A stretch of 64,000 nt of DNA from Laguncularia racemosa (taxonomy: Eukaryota; Streptophyta; Magnoliopsida; Myrtales; Combretaceae): positions 124,001-188,000 of the forward strand of contig JBBMOL010000286.1 in the NCBI GenBank assembly GCA_037954665.1, in the 5' to 3' direction. Shown here piece after piece: positions 1 through 11,367 of the stretch (positions are counted from its first letter, which is position 1; each line of letters starts with the position of its first letter). The translations under genes were made by a program, and so were the position numbers. The notes under the pieces are model-generated. The model made no database searches. It was not told where the DNA came from and saw only the letters and a list, made by a program, of their open reading frames with translations.

Positions 1-304
1 ACCGTGCTATCGATACATGGCCGTGTACTTCAACCGTGTATCTTCCTGTTGATTCAAAACCAAGTACACGGCCGTGTACTTCAATTACACGCCCATGTAC
101 TTCCCTCCGGCGGTGTAAATCCTTGTCTTTGAACCAAGTTGTAGATGGCTTCTCTAATTTACTTGAATTGGCATCCTTGACTCCATTTAACCTGATTTAT
201 CACGATGATAGAATTAGAGTACCATTTCCTTATGATTTCTATAAAATCAATAATAATTTAACACAATTTATACTATAAAGATTGGGTATAAAATGGCTCT
301 ATCA
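1..304 (-). repeat. Element A 3' LTR (partial)
   Basis: It matches 5429-5732 without gaps and ends CTCTATCA. It is rich in the palindrome-like motif ACGGCCGTG. Five substitutions separate it from the other copy. Confidence 0.92.
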
Positions 305-319
305 AATTCCCCCACACTT
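305..319 (-). other. Element A polypurine tract
   Basis: On the minus strand it reads AAGTGTGGGGGAATT and directly abuts the TGATAGAG start of the 3' LTR. It would prime plus-strand DNA synthesis. Confidence 0.85.
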
Positions 320-1691
320 AAACTCTTGCTTGTCCTCAAGCAATTGCATCAAATCAATTGAGAAATCTGTCATAGATTATACAAATTTTCTTTTCATCAT
401 TCCAAGCATCTATTCATTTGTAATTCATGACTTGTAATTTAATGTCTACTACTTCAACCAAACTGGTTTCCTGTGATCAAATTACTATGGACAAAATTCA
501 ATAGCTAATCTAAACAAAACAAACTTTAATCCTCATGTTTAGCAAAAGAATTTTTATTCCAAAAGTAAATACTTAATCCACTAAGGAAAAACACCCAATT
601 AAACTTCATTGGATATTATCAAGCATATAATCCTTGCAGTATAAAGTAAAAGCATATGGTATAAGCTCTTTGCTAGATATTCTCCCTTTTATACATCTTT
701 GTTTTATTTAATGAATGTTTACATTCATGTTCTTTTGATTTATTCAAGCATCTATTTTGACGGGTTTTTGCCCGCTTCTTTCCATGAACTTTTGCCTTTT
801 TCGCCCTTATCGTTATAGTGAGTTCATTGAGTCGGCAACATCCCGAGCTCATCACTTAAGTGACCGGGTTTTGAGATACCCCTACGGACTCTTCCTCACT
901 CTAACATTCAAGTTTGAATACTCTTAACTCAATTAGTTGAATTATTGGAGTAATGGCTATGCTTGATTTTTTTTTTTTTTGACTAAGTGTTATGATTGCT
1001 TTACAAACAACTTCAAAGAGTATACAGTAGCTAATATAACCTAGAAGTAAACTTGTTTATTTTTCACTTAGGGACTCGACTTACTCTTAGCCTTCCAATT
1101 CTAAAGCTAAATACAAGGTAAATTTGTTTCTTAAAGATTTCACTACTTAATTTTAACCATGTATTCTAATCACAGTAGTGGGTGAGTAAAACATTTGAAC
1201 AAGTCAATTTCACATTTTGTAGATGCTTATTACAACATTTAGTACAATCTCTAGATTTCATGATAATTTTGAAAAAAATTGGCTTAAAATTGCTTAAGGA
1301 CAAACATTCAGAGTATAAGTTAGTTCTCTATTCTCTATATTTTATTATCCTCTCCCCCACACTTAGCTTGAACAGTGTCCTCACTGTTCCTAATTCAGCA
1401 CAATTGAAGAGGAATTAACAACACAAAGGACATTAGAGAATAAGAGAAAGGAAATATTGGTACTTCCCTGGTATTGGAGTGCTCCCTTTAAGCTCTGGAA
1501 AGTGTCATCTAATGATATGTATCCTTGCTGCAGCCGATCCAAAGAGTTCAAAACTACACTAAAATCAAAACAAAATAAACTAAAACAAAACAAAACTAAA
1601 ACAAACCAAAACTAATGCAAAACAAATTTTTTTTTTTTTTTTTTTTTACATGGGTTGCCTCCCATGAAGCGCCTTTCTTTAACGTTTTTGG
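320..1691 (-). other. Element A non-coding tail between protease and polypurine tract
   Basis: This is where RT-RNase H-integrase would lie in an autonomous element. No pol similarity is visible in either strand. It holds homopolymer T runs (about 967-979 and 1627-1647) and, next to the second run, a block reading GCGCTTCATGGGAGGCAACC on the minus strand. I recall similar blocks in the tails of Athila-like elements. Small ORFs here look like chance. Confidence 0.7.
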
Positions 1692-2693
1692 CTAGACGTT
1701 CCTGGCTAAATATTCGGATAAGGATTTTGATTCCAGCCTTGGTGCCTGTGGTGATGGGTTAATAACATCCGTAACAAAAACAGGAGAGATATCGTTAGGA
1801 TGTTTCATGGCATCATAAATGTTAAATTTAATCACTTCACCATCAAATTCCATAGTGAGAGTGCCATCATTTACATCGATTTTCGTTTTAGAAGTCTTAA
1901 GGAATGGTCGCCCTAATAATATCAGTGATGAAGTATGAGAATCACTATCGTCCATGTCAAGCACATAAAAATCAGCAGGAAAAACCAACCCATTGACTTG
2001 AACTAAAACATCCTCTAGAACTCCCTCAAGATAAACATTGGACCTATCAGAAAGTTGAACAATAATACCCGTTTCCTTTAAAGGACCAACATTTAAACGT
2101 TGATAAACAGACAATGGCATGACATTGATAGAAGCTCCTAGATCACACATGGCTTTAGCGATTCCAAGATTACCTATTTTGCAAGGAATGGTGAACATAC
2201 CTGGATCCTTACATTTAGGTGGAAGCTTCTTCTGAATAATAGCTGAAACATTTTCACTCACACTAATCTTTTCATTGCCTTTCAGCTTCCTTTTGTTAGT
2301 GCACAAGTCCTTGAGGAATCTAGCATAGCGCGGTATTTGCTTAATTGCATCAAGTAAAGGAATATTTACCTCGACTTTACGAAACGTTTCCAGAATCTCT
2401 TTTTCTTTTGCTTCGTTCGTGGATTTCACCAATCTAGAGGGGAAAGGAGGTGGTATCAATGTGACCTTTGATGGCTCAACTAGAGACTTGCTAATCTGGT
2501 TGTCCTGCTGGCTCGGAGTCGAAATCTCTTTCTTGGTCTCTTCCTCAAGATTAGACGGATGTCCTTTCTTATTTGATCCCTGCAATTCTGTTCCACTTCT
2601 CAAGGTAATTGCATTAACGCTTTGCTTCGGGTTTGGAATAGTTTGAGAAGGTAACTTACCTTGAGTTTCTAACCTGTTTACAGCTAAGGCAAG
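1692..2693 (-). pseudogene. Element A protease region of gag-pro
   Basis: This is the C-terminal part of one 756-codon frame starting at 3959. An aspartic-protease-like core is visible: the active-site region reads CDLGASINVMPLS, followed by LADR-like LSDRSNVYLEGVLEDV and the flap-end motif ILLGRPFL. The segment up to about 2400 is a charged, low-complexity linker. The frame ends at 1692 just after SLSEYLARNV, and pol does not follow. The only lesion near here is a TAA at 2694-2696, consistent with C-to-T change of a Gln codon. In Athila-type elements this domain matures the Gag polyprotein inside the virus-like particle. Confidence 0.85.
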
Positions 2694-3959
2694 TTAGCTT
2701 ACTTGATTCTCCAAGTTTTGAATGCTTTGCTTTGTTTCCTCCTGAAATTGTTTGGTATTCACAGCTAGAGACTTAACAATATCCTCAAGAGACATACCTG
2801 AAGTGGAAGGAGCTTGGGGTATGTGGTGTGATGGCTTAGGCTGGAATTGTTGGACATGTTGAGGGTTATTGCCATATCGGAAGTTAGGATGATCCCTCCA
2901 TCCAGGATTGTAAGTATTCGAGTAGGGGTCATACTTCCTTTGCGGCTGTCCTGGGAATCCTCCTACAGTATTGGCATGTTCATGATTGTCATCTTGCAAT
3001 GTGGGGCACATGTCGGTCGGATGATTAGGAGCAGCGCAAATTCCACAAGCCTTCACCTGCTGTGTTTTCCCAAGAGCTAGCTGCTGCACAAGGGAGGTAA
3101 GATTAGAAATTTGATGTTCAAGGTTAGACACACTTACCTCATTTACCTTCCTTGAAGATGCATCATGCCTATACCCAAATTGTTGCGAATTGGCTGCCAT
3201 AATGGAGATTAATTCCCTAGCTTGACCAGGGGTTTTGTTTACTATGGCGCCTCCACTTGCAGCATCCATCATCTTCCTCTCCATCGGAAGTAGGCCTTCG
3301 TAAAAATATTGGATGAGGAGTTGTTTAGATATCCCATGTTGTGGGCAGCTTGCACACAATTGCTTGAACCTCTCCCAATACTCATGAAGTGTCTCGGTGT
3401 CCCTCTATTTTATACCACAAATTTCTCTTCTTATACCAGCGGCTCTGGATGCGGGGAAGAATTTGTCCAAGAAGAGTCTTACCATATCTATCCAAGTGGT
3501 GATAGAACCTGGAGGCAAATAAAACAACCAATCTTTAGCTTTAGTACTTAAAGAGAACGGAAAAGCACGTAGCTTGATTTGTTTGTCGGTTATTCCTTGC
3601 GGCCTCATACTAGAACACACTATATGAAACTCTTTCAAATGCTTGTGAGGATCTTCATTCTCAAGACCATGAAATGTAGGTAGCAGATGTATCAACCCAG
3701 ATTTCAATTCGAATTCCACAGCTAGTTCGGGATAGTGAATACAAAGTGGTTGTTGATTCACATCCGGTGCAGCCAACACCCTTAAGGTTCTCTCGAGATT
3801 TGCCATGTCGTCCTCTTTTTCAGAATCAAGGGATGAATCAAACAAATCCGATGCTAAGTTCAGTCTAGTGGATGATCTAGCTTCTTGTCGCAACCTCTTT
3901 AGAGTCTTCTCAATCTTCGGATTATAAGTTAGTTCACCTGTCTGAGAAGAACGAGTCAT
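2694..3959 (-). pseudogene. Element A gag (capsid/nucleocapsid), two in-frame stops in gag-pro
   Basis: Gag forms the cytoplasmic virus-like particle and packages element RNA. I chose the ATG at 3959-3957, just downstream of the primer site; an in-frame upstream ATG lies inside the LTR. A capsid-like segment (FHGLENEDPHKHLKEF, then LRAFPFSL and W-rich stretches) is followed by one zinc knuckle, CGICAAPNHPTDMC, which fits C-x2-C-x4-H-x4-C. Frame and length stay intact for 756 codons across gag and protease except a TAG at 3405-3407 and a TAA at 2694-2696, both explained by one C-to-T change. There is no frameshift. The family is Athila-like by sequence type. Confidence 0.87.
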
Positions 3960-3987
3960 ACAAGAATAGAAATAAATTTGACACCAA

Positions 3988-4005
3988 TCCCCGGCAACGG
4001 CGCCA
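3988..4005 (-). other. Element A primer binding site, tRNA-Asp
   Basis: On the minus strand it reads TGGCGCCGTTGCCGGGGA, complementary to the 3' end of plant tRNA-Asp(GUC). It lies 5 bp inside the LTR edge. This primer is typical of Athila elements. Confidence 0.92.
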
Positions 4006-4010
4006 AAATT

Positions 4011-5732
4011 TGATGGGTGTCGAATCCAACAAAAATAAAACCTACTCCTAGACAATTATATGATTTGCATATAGTGGTGAGTAGGGTCGAATCCACAGAG
4101 ATTGGTTAAACTTATTTCTATTCAAGGAGAATAAAAGGGAAAAGAAAAATGGGGGGTTTTGTTTATGAATCAAAATAAAGTAAAACAAGGTAATAAAATC
4201 GGATATTAATAAAAGCCTAGCCAAAGGAATCAAGATAGTTTAATTCAAGGAATTGATCATTGATGCAAATGTTTTCTATTCTTAGTTCTAGATAAACTGG
4301 TTATGGTTATTAACAAGCTCTAACAACCTATCTCTCCTTACTTCCTCGATAACCTCAGACAAGCGCTTTGAATTATTTCTCTTATTGATTAAACAACCCT
4401 AGACAAGCGCTTAGGATTTAATCTATCAGTAGCATTAAGATCTAGAGAGACCACCAATTCATGCCAGTAGATTATAAGATAACCTATTTAAACATGATCA
4501 TACACCTCCATAACATGAATTCGATCATCTCTTTTATAACCAAACATGTTATTGCGTCACTAAGACTAGAACAATCAAACAATTACGGATTTGACGTGCT
4601 AGTTGACAATATATTAACTTGCTAATTGAGTAGAAGAGCTCTATTCATACCAATCAACAAAGATAATAATGACAAAACGATCGGAAGATATATGAATACT
4701 CGAAAGCAAAGAATAGAATAAATACAAGTTAATTAGACCTCACAATTCGTGGAGAATTAAACATCTATGACCCTTTGGCTAGAAAAGTAGCTTAGCTACT
4801 CATGTTCATCAATAAAACGAAAATAAAAAGTAAAGACATGATGAACCCGGTTGCCTGCTCTGCCTCCAAGATGATCCAAGGTTCTTCAAGATCCAAAGAT
4901 TCAAAAGTTGCCCTAACCCTCTAGGGTTAGCTCTATTTATATTATTAGATGGATAGCATGTGATCTTTTGCTAGCAAGATACGAAAATATCTTTCCTTTT
5001 CCAAGTAGATTTCGAGAAGTGAAGATTCGTCTGCCTGGCACGCCCTAACACACGGTCGTGGGTCAAGCCGTGCCATCTTCTGTGCATATTCTTCAAGCCT
5101 TCATCCGCGCCCAGTGTGTACCATGGTTACACACACGACCCGATTTCAAGCCGTGCCTTCATCTGTGCATAATCTACAAGTCTTCATCCGTGTCCAGTGT
5201 ATACCACGGTTAGACCCACGACTAGATTTCAAGCCGTGCCTTCATTTGGTTGATGTTCCACACTTTCTTCTCCTTGGCACGTCTAGCTTCCACCATGGCT
5301 CCAAGCACGGTTTATTCCACGGCTTCCACCACGGCCGTGCCTTAAGCCGTGTCTCTCTCTGTTCAAAGTCCACATTTCTGTCTTCTTGTCCAGTGTGTGA
5401 CACGGTTTGCGCCATGGCCGTGCCTCAAACCGTGCTTCCGATACACGACCGTGTACTTCAACCGTGTATCTTCCTGTTGATTCAAAACCAAGTACACGGC
5501 CGTGTACTTCAATTACACGCCCATGTACTTCCCTCCGGCGGTGTAAATCCTTGTCTTTGAACCAAGTTGTAGATGGCTTCTCTAATTTACTTGAATTGGC
5601 ATCCTTGACTCCATTTAACCTGATTTATCACGATGATAGAATTAGAGTACCATTTCCTTATGATTTCTATAAAATCAATAATAATTTAACACAATTTATA
5701 CTATAAAGATTGAGTATAAAATGGCTCTATCA
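4011..5732 (-). repeat. Element A 5' LTR (1722 bp)
   Basis: It is bounded by TGATGGGTGTCG and GGCTCTATCA, giving TG...CA ends on both strands. It abuts the primer site on the gag side. The part near 5040-5530 holds many copies of an ACGGCCGTG-like palindrome, and CCCTAACCCTCTAGGGTTAG near 4914 is a short inverted repeat. Confidence 0.92.
4933..4941 (-). promoter_or_regulatory. Element A LTR TATA box (minus)
   Basis: It reads TATAAATAG on the minus strand, inside the 5' LTR and pointing toward gag. It is the likely RNA polymerase II core promoter. Confidence 0.6.
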
Positions 5733-6267
5733 GTCGCGTATCTCTTAGTATAACTTTTAAATTCAACACGGTTGTAACACGACCGTGTTGGGGGGGGGGG
5801 GTGGATATATCTCTACCAATTCCACGAACCCTAATATTTAACTCCAAATTCCCCCAATTTCATTCCTATGTATCCCTAGACTCCATTACATCTTTAAAAT
5901 ATGTAAATACTCATCGATTTACGTAAGTTAGAATACTTACATTGGACTTCCCACGTATTGACTCCTTCATTCGGGAATTCCCTTGTCTTTTATGTTCCCT
6001 TTTGCTATGCCGCATTACCTCTTTGGATTACTTTAGGTTTCCCTAAGAGAGCTCTCTCTCTCTCACTGTCTCTTCTTGTGTCACTTGATCTCTCTAGGTG
6101 GCTGAGATTGTCAGATATGCAAAAGAGAAGAACCTTAGGTCAATTTAGCATATATATGTAGTCTCGGTAGAAAAGACAAAATTGCCTCCATTTTTATATG
6201 TATTTGCATCATTGCCCTAGCTCTTATATTATTTATTTATTTTTTTAAAAACATATCATATATTACA
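5733..6267 (-). repeat. Element C 3' LTR, part left after insertion of A
   Basis: The right edge reads CATATATTACA and abuts a pyrimidine tract, so on the minus strand the LTR starts TGTAATATATGATATG. The left edge is where A is inserted. It holds a G run (5790-5801), the motif AACACGACCGTGTT and a CT repeat near 6050. The partner LTR is not in the window. Confidence 0.75.
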
Positions 6268-6280
6268 TTCTCCCCCCTTA
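6268..6280 (-). other. Element C polypurine tract
   Basis: It reads TAAGGGGGGAGAA on the minus strand, directly before the 3' LTR. Confidence 0.85.
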
Positions 6281-6289
6281 TTAAAACTT

Positions 6290-7000
6290 TCATCCTCGAA
6301 AGTTACCTAGAATTGGGAAAAGTTCTAGATGCTTTCTCTTCATTTCATCTTCTAGTTCCCATTTCGCCTCTTGCTTAGTTTGATTTGTCCATTGTACTTT
6401 GATATAAGGAACTCTTCTTCTTCTTAGCACTTGTTCCTTGGTATCCACTATCCTCACAGGTCTTTTTATAGAGGACAAGTCTGGCTGTACCTTTAAAAGT
6501 TCTAAGGTAATCACTTGATCTAGGTTTAGTACAAACTTTCTTAACATCGACATACGAAATACATCATATACTACGGTTAGACTTGGCGGTAGTGCCAACC
6601 TGTACATGACTATTTCGATTTTCTCTAGAATTTCGAATAGATCCACATATCTTGGATTCAGCTTACCCTACAGTCCAAACTTGATTACCCCTTTAGTTGG
6701 AGATATCTTCAGTAAGACTTTATCTCCCACTTGAAATTCTAGTAGGCGTCACCGTTTGTCTGCATAACGTTTTCTAGAGATTTTGGGTTGATGGGATACC
6801 TTGCCTTATGATTTTAAACTTGTTTATGTTTCCTGTACTATCTCGGCCCCCAATACCCATCTTTCTCCCACTTCATCCTAGTGTAAGGGAGATTTGCACT
6901 TCTTGCCATATAATGCTTCATAGGGTGCCATTTGTATAGTAGCCTAGTAACTGTTGTTATAAGCAGGGAACAAGCTTATAGTAAATCTTCCAGAATTTGA
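6290..7000 (-). pseudogene. Element C integrase C-terminus with chromodomain
   Basis: The open part is 6290-6646. It shows the integrase C-terminal motif YRLALPPSL, then VYDVFRMSMLRKFV, then a chromodomain-like end containing KVQWTNQTKQEAKWELEDEM and a terminal LFP. In chromoviruses this domain binds modified histone tails and steers insertion. The part from 6650 to 7000 continues the integrase C-terminal region but is broken by stops. It ends just before the polypurine tract, as expected for a Tekay/Del pol. Confidence 0.85.
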
Positions 7001-7620
7001 ATAGTTCTTTCAAATTACCCATCGGTTTGAGGATGAAATGCTATACTAAATTGGAGTCTGGTTTCAAAAGCTTGATGCGGACTTTTCTAGAATTTGCTCA
7101 CAAAATGAGTATCCCTATTAGATGTAATCGTAGCTGGTATCCCATTTAATCTAACAATCTCTTTAATGTACATTTAAGCAAGCTTTTCTAGTTTGTAGTC
7201 TACCCTAATAGGCAAGTAATGTGTGAACTCGGTCAATCTTTCTACTATCACCTAAATTGCATCATATTTCTCCCTTGTTCTCGGGAGTGCTGTGACAAAA
7301 TCCATAGTTACATGTTCCCACTTCCATTCAAGTATAGGAAGTGGTTGTAACTTACCAGTTGGTCTTTGGTGTTCAATCCTTATTTGTTGACAGGTGAGAC
7401 ACCTGGACACATATTCGGCTATCTCCCGTTTCATATTTTTTCACCAATAAGTGTTCTTGAGATCTTTGTACATTTTGGTACTTCCTGAGTATACTATATA
7501 CCCTGAGTAATGAGCTTCCTTCATAATCTTCTTCTTTAATTTTGTGTCATTTGGAACACACCATCTGTTACCATACTTGACTACCCCTTCAGTGTTTAAC
7601 ACAAATTCTATGGCTTCACC
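7001..7620 (-). pseudogene. Element C integrase, zinc-binding and catalytic core (degenerate)
   Basis: The clearest piece is 7252-7434. It carries the second half of the zinc-binding HHCC motif (CLTCQQ), a proline-rich linker (KLQPLPILEWKWEH) and the first catalytic Asp in TMDFVTALPRT. Downstream core motifs are only partly readable because of several stops and frameshifts. Integrase joins element cDNA to chromosomal DNA. The neighbours, RNase H upstream and chromodomain downstream, are in canonical Ty3/gypsy order. Confidence 0.78.
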
Positions 7621-8270
7621 TTATTCTAATTTGTTCCTTATCTTTTGAATTTCAAGATCTTCCATTTGTGCAATTTTAATATGATCTAGAAGATTGGGTT
7701 GGATACTAAGCGTAGCCAACCTATTTCCCACTTCTCGTGTCACCACTTCCAATTTCAGCTTATCCATATCTTCCAATATCTTTTGAGATGTGATTAATCC
7801 TGCAATATTTATGTGTTTCTTCATCTGCAACCACATTTGCTTTTCCAAGGTGATAATAAATTTTCACGTCATATCATTTATCAGTTCTAGCCACCTTTGT
7901 TGCCTCATATTCAACTCCTTCTAAGTAAACAAATACTTTAAACTTTTATAGTCTGTGAAGATTTTACTCTTCTCCCCATAAAGCTAGTGTCTCCACAATT
8001 TTAGTGCTAAAATCAAAGCAGCTAATTCCAAGACATGGGTGAGGTAATTCTTCTCATATTGTTTTAGCTGGCAGGAAGCATATGCAACGACTTTCCCATT
8101 TTGCATAAGCACATACCCCAAACCTTGATTTGATGCATCACTGAATACTTCAAATTCTTCTCCCGTCTTGGGTGGAGCTAACATTGGAGCTATCATTAAT
8201 TTATTTTTCAATGTTGTGAAGCTGCTCTCACACTCCTCACTCTATACAAACTAGGCCTTTTTCTTTGTCA
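7621..8270 (-). pseudogene. Element C RNase H and linker (degenerate)
   Basis: Residues from 8211 downward read FEVFSDASNQGLGYVLMQ, which holds the first catalytic Asp of retroviral-type RNase H, and then VVAYASCQLKQYEKNYLTH, the usual RNase H continuation. The 7621-7848 part matches the connection between RNase H and integrase. The enzyme removes RNA from the RNA-DNA hybrid. Frames between the pieces are broken. Confidence 0.78.
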
Positions 8271-9200
8271 GTTGAGTCAAGGAAGTGGCTAACCGGGAGA
8301 ATCCTTCTATGAAGCGTCTGTAGTACCCAACTAATCGTAGAAAACTCCTTACTTATGTTACAGTTCTTGGTCATGGCTAGTCACTTATTGCCTTCACCTT
8401 CTCAGGGTCTACTGATATTCCATTCTTATCACCACATGTCCTAAGAAGGATACTTGTTCCAACCAAAATTCGCACTTACTGAATTTTGCATAAAGCTTTT
8501 CTTCCCTAAGTCTTTCCAGTATAGTTCTGAGATGTGCTTCATGTTCTTCTCTACTTTTAGAATAGATAAAGATATCATCTATAAAAACCACTACAAACTG
8601 ATCCGACCAATCTCTGAGCACTTTATTCATGAGGTCTATGAATGCTGTTGGAGCATTTATCAAACCAAAAGGCATAACCTGAAACTCATAACGCGCATAC
8701 CGAGTCCTAAAAGTAGTTTTCTATATGTCTTCCTCCTTGATTCTTAATTGATAATAACTCGATATCAAGTTAATTTTGGAGAAGACTTGAGCTCTTTGTA
8801 ATTGATCAAATAGATCATCAATCCTAAGGAGAGGATATTTGTTCTTGATTGTGACTCAGTTTAGCTCCTTGTAATCTATACATAGCCTCAAACTCCCATC
8901 CTTCTTCTTGACAAATAGCACTAGAGCACCCCATGGTGAGACACTTGGTCTAATAAACCCACTATCTTGAAGCTCTTAAAGTTGAGTCTTCAGTTTAGAT
9001 AGTTCAGTAGGTGCCATTCTGTATGGTACTTTAGATATGAGTGTCGTTCCTGGTACAAGATCAATATAGAACTTTATATCTCTAGATGGTGGTAAACCTA
9101 GCAAATTCTCGGGAAAAAATCTGTATACTCATTCACTACTTGTATGATTCTCAATTCCTTAACTGGTCCTATCTCCACTAATAAGGCTGATAATCTTCTT
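8271..9200 (-). pseudogene. Element C reverse transcriptase (degenerate)
   Basis: The best piece is 8409-8675, which starts at the conserved MPFGLINAPTAF and contains the catalytic box VVVFIDDIFIYSKS (FIDD codons at 8574-8585), then LYAKFSKCEFWL and FLGHVV. Earlier motifs can be followed upstream with stops: a KKKDGSLRLCIDYKELN-like fingers motif near 8890 and the N-terminal VPYRMAPTEL near 9020. The FIDD box and surrounding residues are of the Del/Tekay type. It copies element RNA into cDNA in the particle. Confidence 0.85.
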
Positions 9201-9364
9201 TATTCCACAACTTGTATGTTGGAAGAGTTATAGGCCTTTGTGGATCTAACTTGTATACAATTTGCTCCTCATCAGGAAAATCAAACTTAACCACTAGATT
9301 GTGACAATCTATAGTGGCATGATACTTATACAACCAATTCACCCTTAAAATTAGATTAAACTCT
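9201..9364 (-). pseudogene. Element C protease, C-terminal part (split by B)
   Basis: It translates on the minus strand to a piece starting FNLILRVNWLYKYHATIDCH, which is the ILGMDWL-type end of the aspartic protease. It continues the reading found at 15999-16240; the gap is exactly element B with its target duplication ACTCT. The following stretch toward 9201 is the linker to RT, with stops. Confidence 0.8.
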
Positions 9365-10133
9365 TGATGCGAACCACACCCACCTGTGACAAAACCCTAT
9401 ACCAATACCTTTGGAATTGTAACCCAAGATGCCAAATAATCGAAGTGGCACCGCGGCCCATTGCCTACAGATGAGGTAAGAACCTTGGTATATTTTGTTG
9501 ACGCCATAATCGGGATGAAAGACCGATTGATAAGTCTGATGTAAACACCACGGAAGAGATCTGATAAGTTCAAGAGAAGTTCTTTGGAGAACCAAGAGAG
9601 GAATACTCTCAAATTGTATTAATCAATGTTGTATGTAAGTTGTGTGTTTTGTTTTCCAACCTTAGCAGCTATTAATAGGGTTTACAACTCATAAGGAAAA
9701 AGCCCAAAATGACATAGCATAATAAAGTTGCGAAAAAAATAACAATCAGGCAATGTACGCCAACGACTTAGTAGTCGGCGTAGGATGTACACCGGGTATA
9801 TACGCTGGCGGCATAGTAGGCAGCGTAGTCCCTCTGTAGCTCTCTAATTGCAACGCCAGCTTAAAGCCGGTAGCGTTAATCCAGCGTTGTCAAGGCCGAC
9901 AACTTTGATCTCCTATGTTTTGATCGCCTTTGTTAAAACCTTGAATGACTTATACAAATGCAAGTTCATTTTCATGGTTGCTCCAATCTTTTCCAGCTTC
10001 TTGGATATCCTTTATCAACCCGTTAAGTGCTTCTTTGAATTGCTTTACTCGAGTTCTTATGACCGGTCCAAGTGGCACTTCAAGAGGATCCATATTCCAC
10101 CTTCTAGCTTGGCTCCCATTATGGCTTCCATCA
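9365..10133 (-). repeat. Element B 3' LTR (769 bp)
   Basis: Bounded by TGATGCGAACC and GGCTTCCATCA on the plus strand. It has exactly the same length as 15230-15998. The integrase frame runs into it as far as 9950. Near 9760-9890 there are short GC-rich inverted motifs (GCCGGCG type). Confidence 0.95.
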
Positions 10134-11355
10134 TTCCCCTCCTCTTGAAAAGGATTTGTCCTCAAATCATCGCCTACATCAAAAGGACTCAAATTAGTAA
10201 CGTTAAAAGTAGCACTTACTTGATACTCACCTAGCAAATCTAACTTGTAGGCATTATCGTTGATGCGCTCAAGAATTTGAAATGGTCCATCACCTCTGGG
10301 AAGTAATTTAGATCGACGTTGCACAGGAAACTGCTCTTTGTGCATGTGAACCCAAACCCAGTCTCCCGGTTCAAAGACAACTTGTCGACGACCCTTGTTG
10401 GCTTGTTTCACATACTGCTCTGTTCTCCACTCAATGTTGAGCCTTGCCTTCTCATGAAGTTGTTTAACAATTCCACTTTCTTCTTACCATCTAGATTAAC
10501 ATACTCAGAAATAGGAAAGGGAGATAAATCCAAAGGAGTTAGTGGATTAAAACCATACACAATTTCAAAAGGTGTAAACTTAGTAGCAAAATGCATTGTG
10601 CGATTATAAGCAAATTCAACATGAGGCAAACAATCCTCCTAACTTTTAATGTTCTTTTTAATGACAGCCCTCAACAAAGTAGATAAAGTTCGATTTATTA
10701 CCTTAGTTTGACCATCAGTCTGTGGATGACAAGTAGTAGAGAACAATAACTTAGTTCCTAACTTAGCCCACAGGGTCTTCCAGAAGTAGCTCAAGAACTT
10801 AGCATCCCGATCCGATACGATTGTTCTAAGCATACCATGCAATCTCACAACTTCCCTAAAGAACAAATTAGCAATATGGCAAGCATCGTCTGTTTTGTGG
10901 CAAGGAATGAAATGTGCCATCTTGGAAAACCTATCCACGAATACAAAAATAGAGTCCCTACCATACCTAGACCTGGGTAATCCTAACACAAAATCCATGG
11001 AAATGTTTACCCAAGGCTCATGAGGAATTGGAAGTGGGGTATAAAGTCCATGAGGTTGGACTCTAGATTTTGCTTGCTTACAAGTGACACATCGCTCATA
11101 AATCCTCTCAACATCTCGCTTCATGTGAGGCTAATAGAAGTGTTCTTGCAAAACCCCTAAGGTTTTAGCTACTCCAAAATGCCCCATTAATCCTCCTCCA
11201 TGAGACTCCCTCACTAATAACTCTCTTAAAGAATAAATGGGAATGCAAAGTTTATTCTCCGTAAACAAGAATCCCTCGTGCTTATAAAATTTACCATGAC
11301 CACTCTTCTCACAACGAACATACTCTTCACAAAATTCTTGATCAGCAGCATACAA
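9950..11355 (-). pseudogene. Element B integrase, reading into the 3' LTR
   Basis: The zinc-binding domain shows SHGGGLMGHFG and CVTCKQAK. The catalytic core shows Asp in ISMDFVLGLPRS and Asp in IVSDRDAKF. The third catalytic residue is lost: the motif reads DGQTKVINRTL, with AAG at 10702-10704 where Glu is expected, a G-to-A change. The C-terminus (VFEPGDWVWVHM, then DLRTNPFQEEGND) crosses the polypurine tract and ends in LTR-encoded residues such as LGPVIRTRVKQFKEALNGL. Stops split the frame near 10637 and 10408. CRM elements are known for a C-terminal tail partly encoded in the LTR. Confidence 0.88.
10134..10146 (-). other. Element B polypurine tract
   Basis: It reads AAGAGGAGGGGAA on the minus strand and abuts the 3' LTR. 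It also lies within the integrase C-terminal frame. Confidence 0.85.
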
Positions 11356-11367
11356 TTCTTTAATATG

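Larger units (their letters stand above)
1..5732 (-). mobile_element. Element A: Athila-like gag-pro-only LTR retrotransposon, left end cut by window
   Basis: Order on the minus strand is 5' LTR (4011-5732), tRNA-Asp primer site, gag, protease, non-coding tail, polypurine tract, 3' LTR (1-304, truncated by the window). There is no RT, RNase H, integrase or env-like ORF, so it must have been mobilised in trans. The visible LTR parts (304 bp each) differ at 5 positions, which suggests a young insertion. It sits in the 3' LTR of element C; the right-hand target duplication would be GTCGC at 5733-5737, but its partner is outside the window. The Athila assignment rests on the primer site and the gag-pro sequence type. 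Confidence 0.85.

Noticed and set aside
3988..4005. A possible tRNA-Asp gene fragment
   Set aside because: Only the 3' end complement is present, directly at the LTR edge; it is a primer binding site.
4912..4932. Telomere-like CCCTAACCCT and scattered AAACCCTAA motifs
   Set aside because: They are single or double units in LTRs and near promoters, not telomeric arrays.
5114..5560. ORF of 148 codons in element A's LTR
   Set aside because: It reads through CACGGCCGTG-type repeats with no domain; an overlapping frame is open too.
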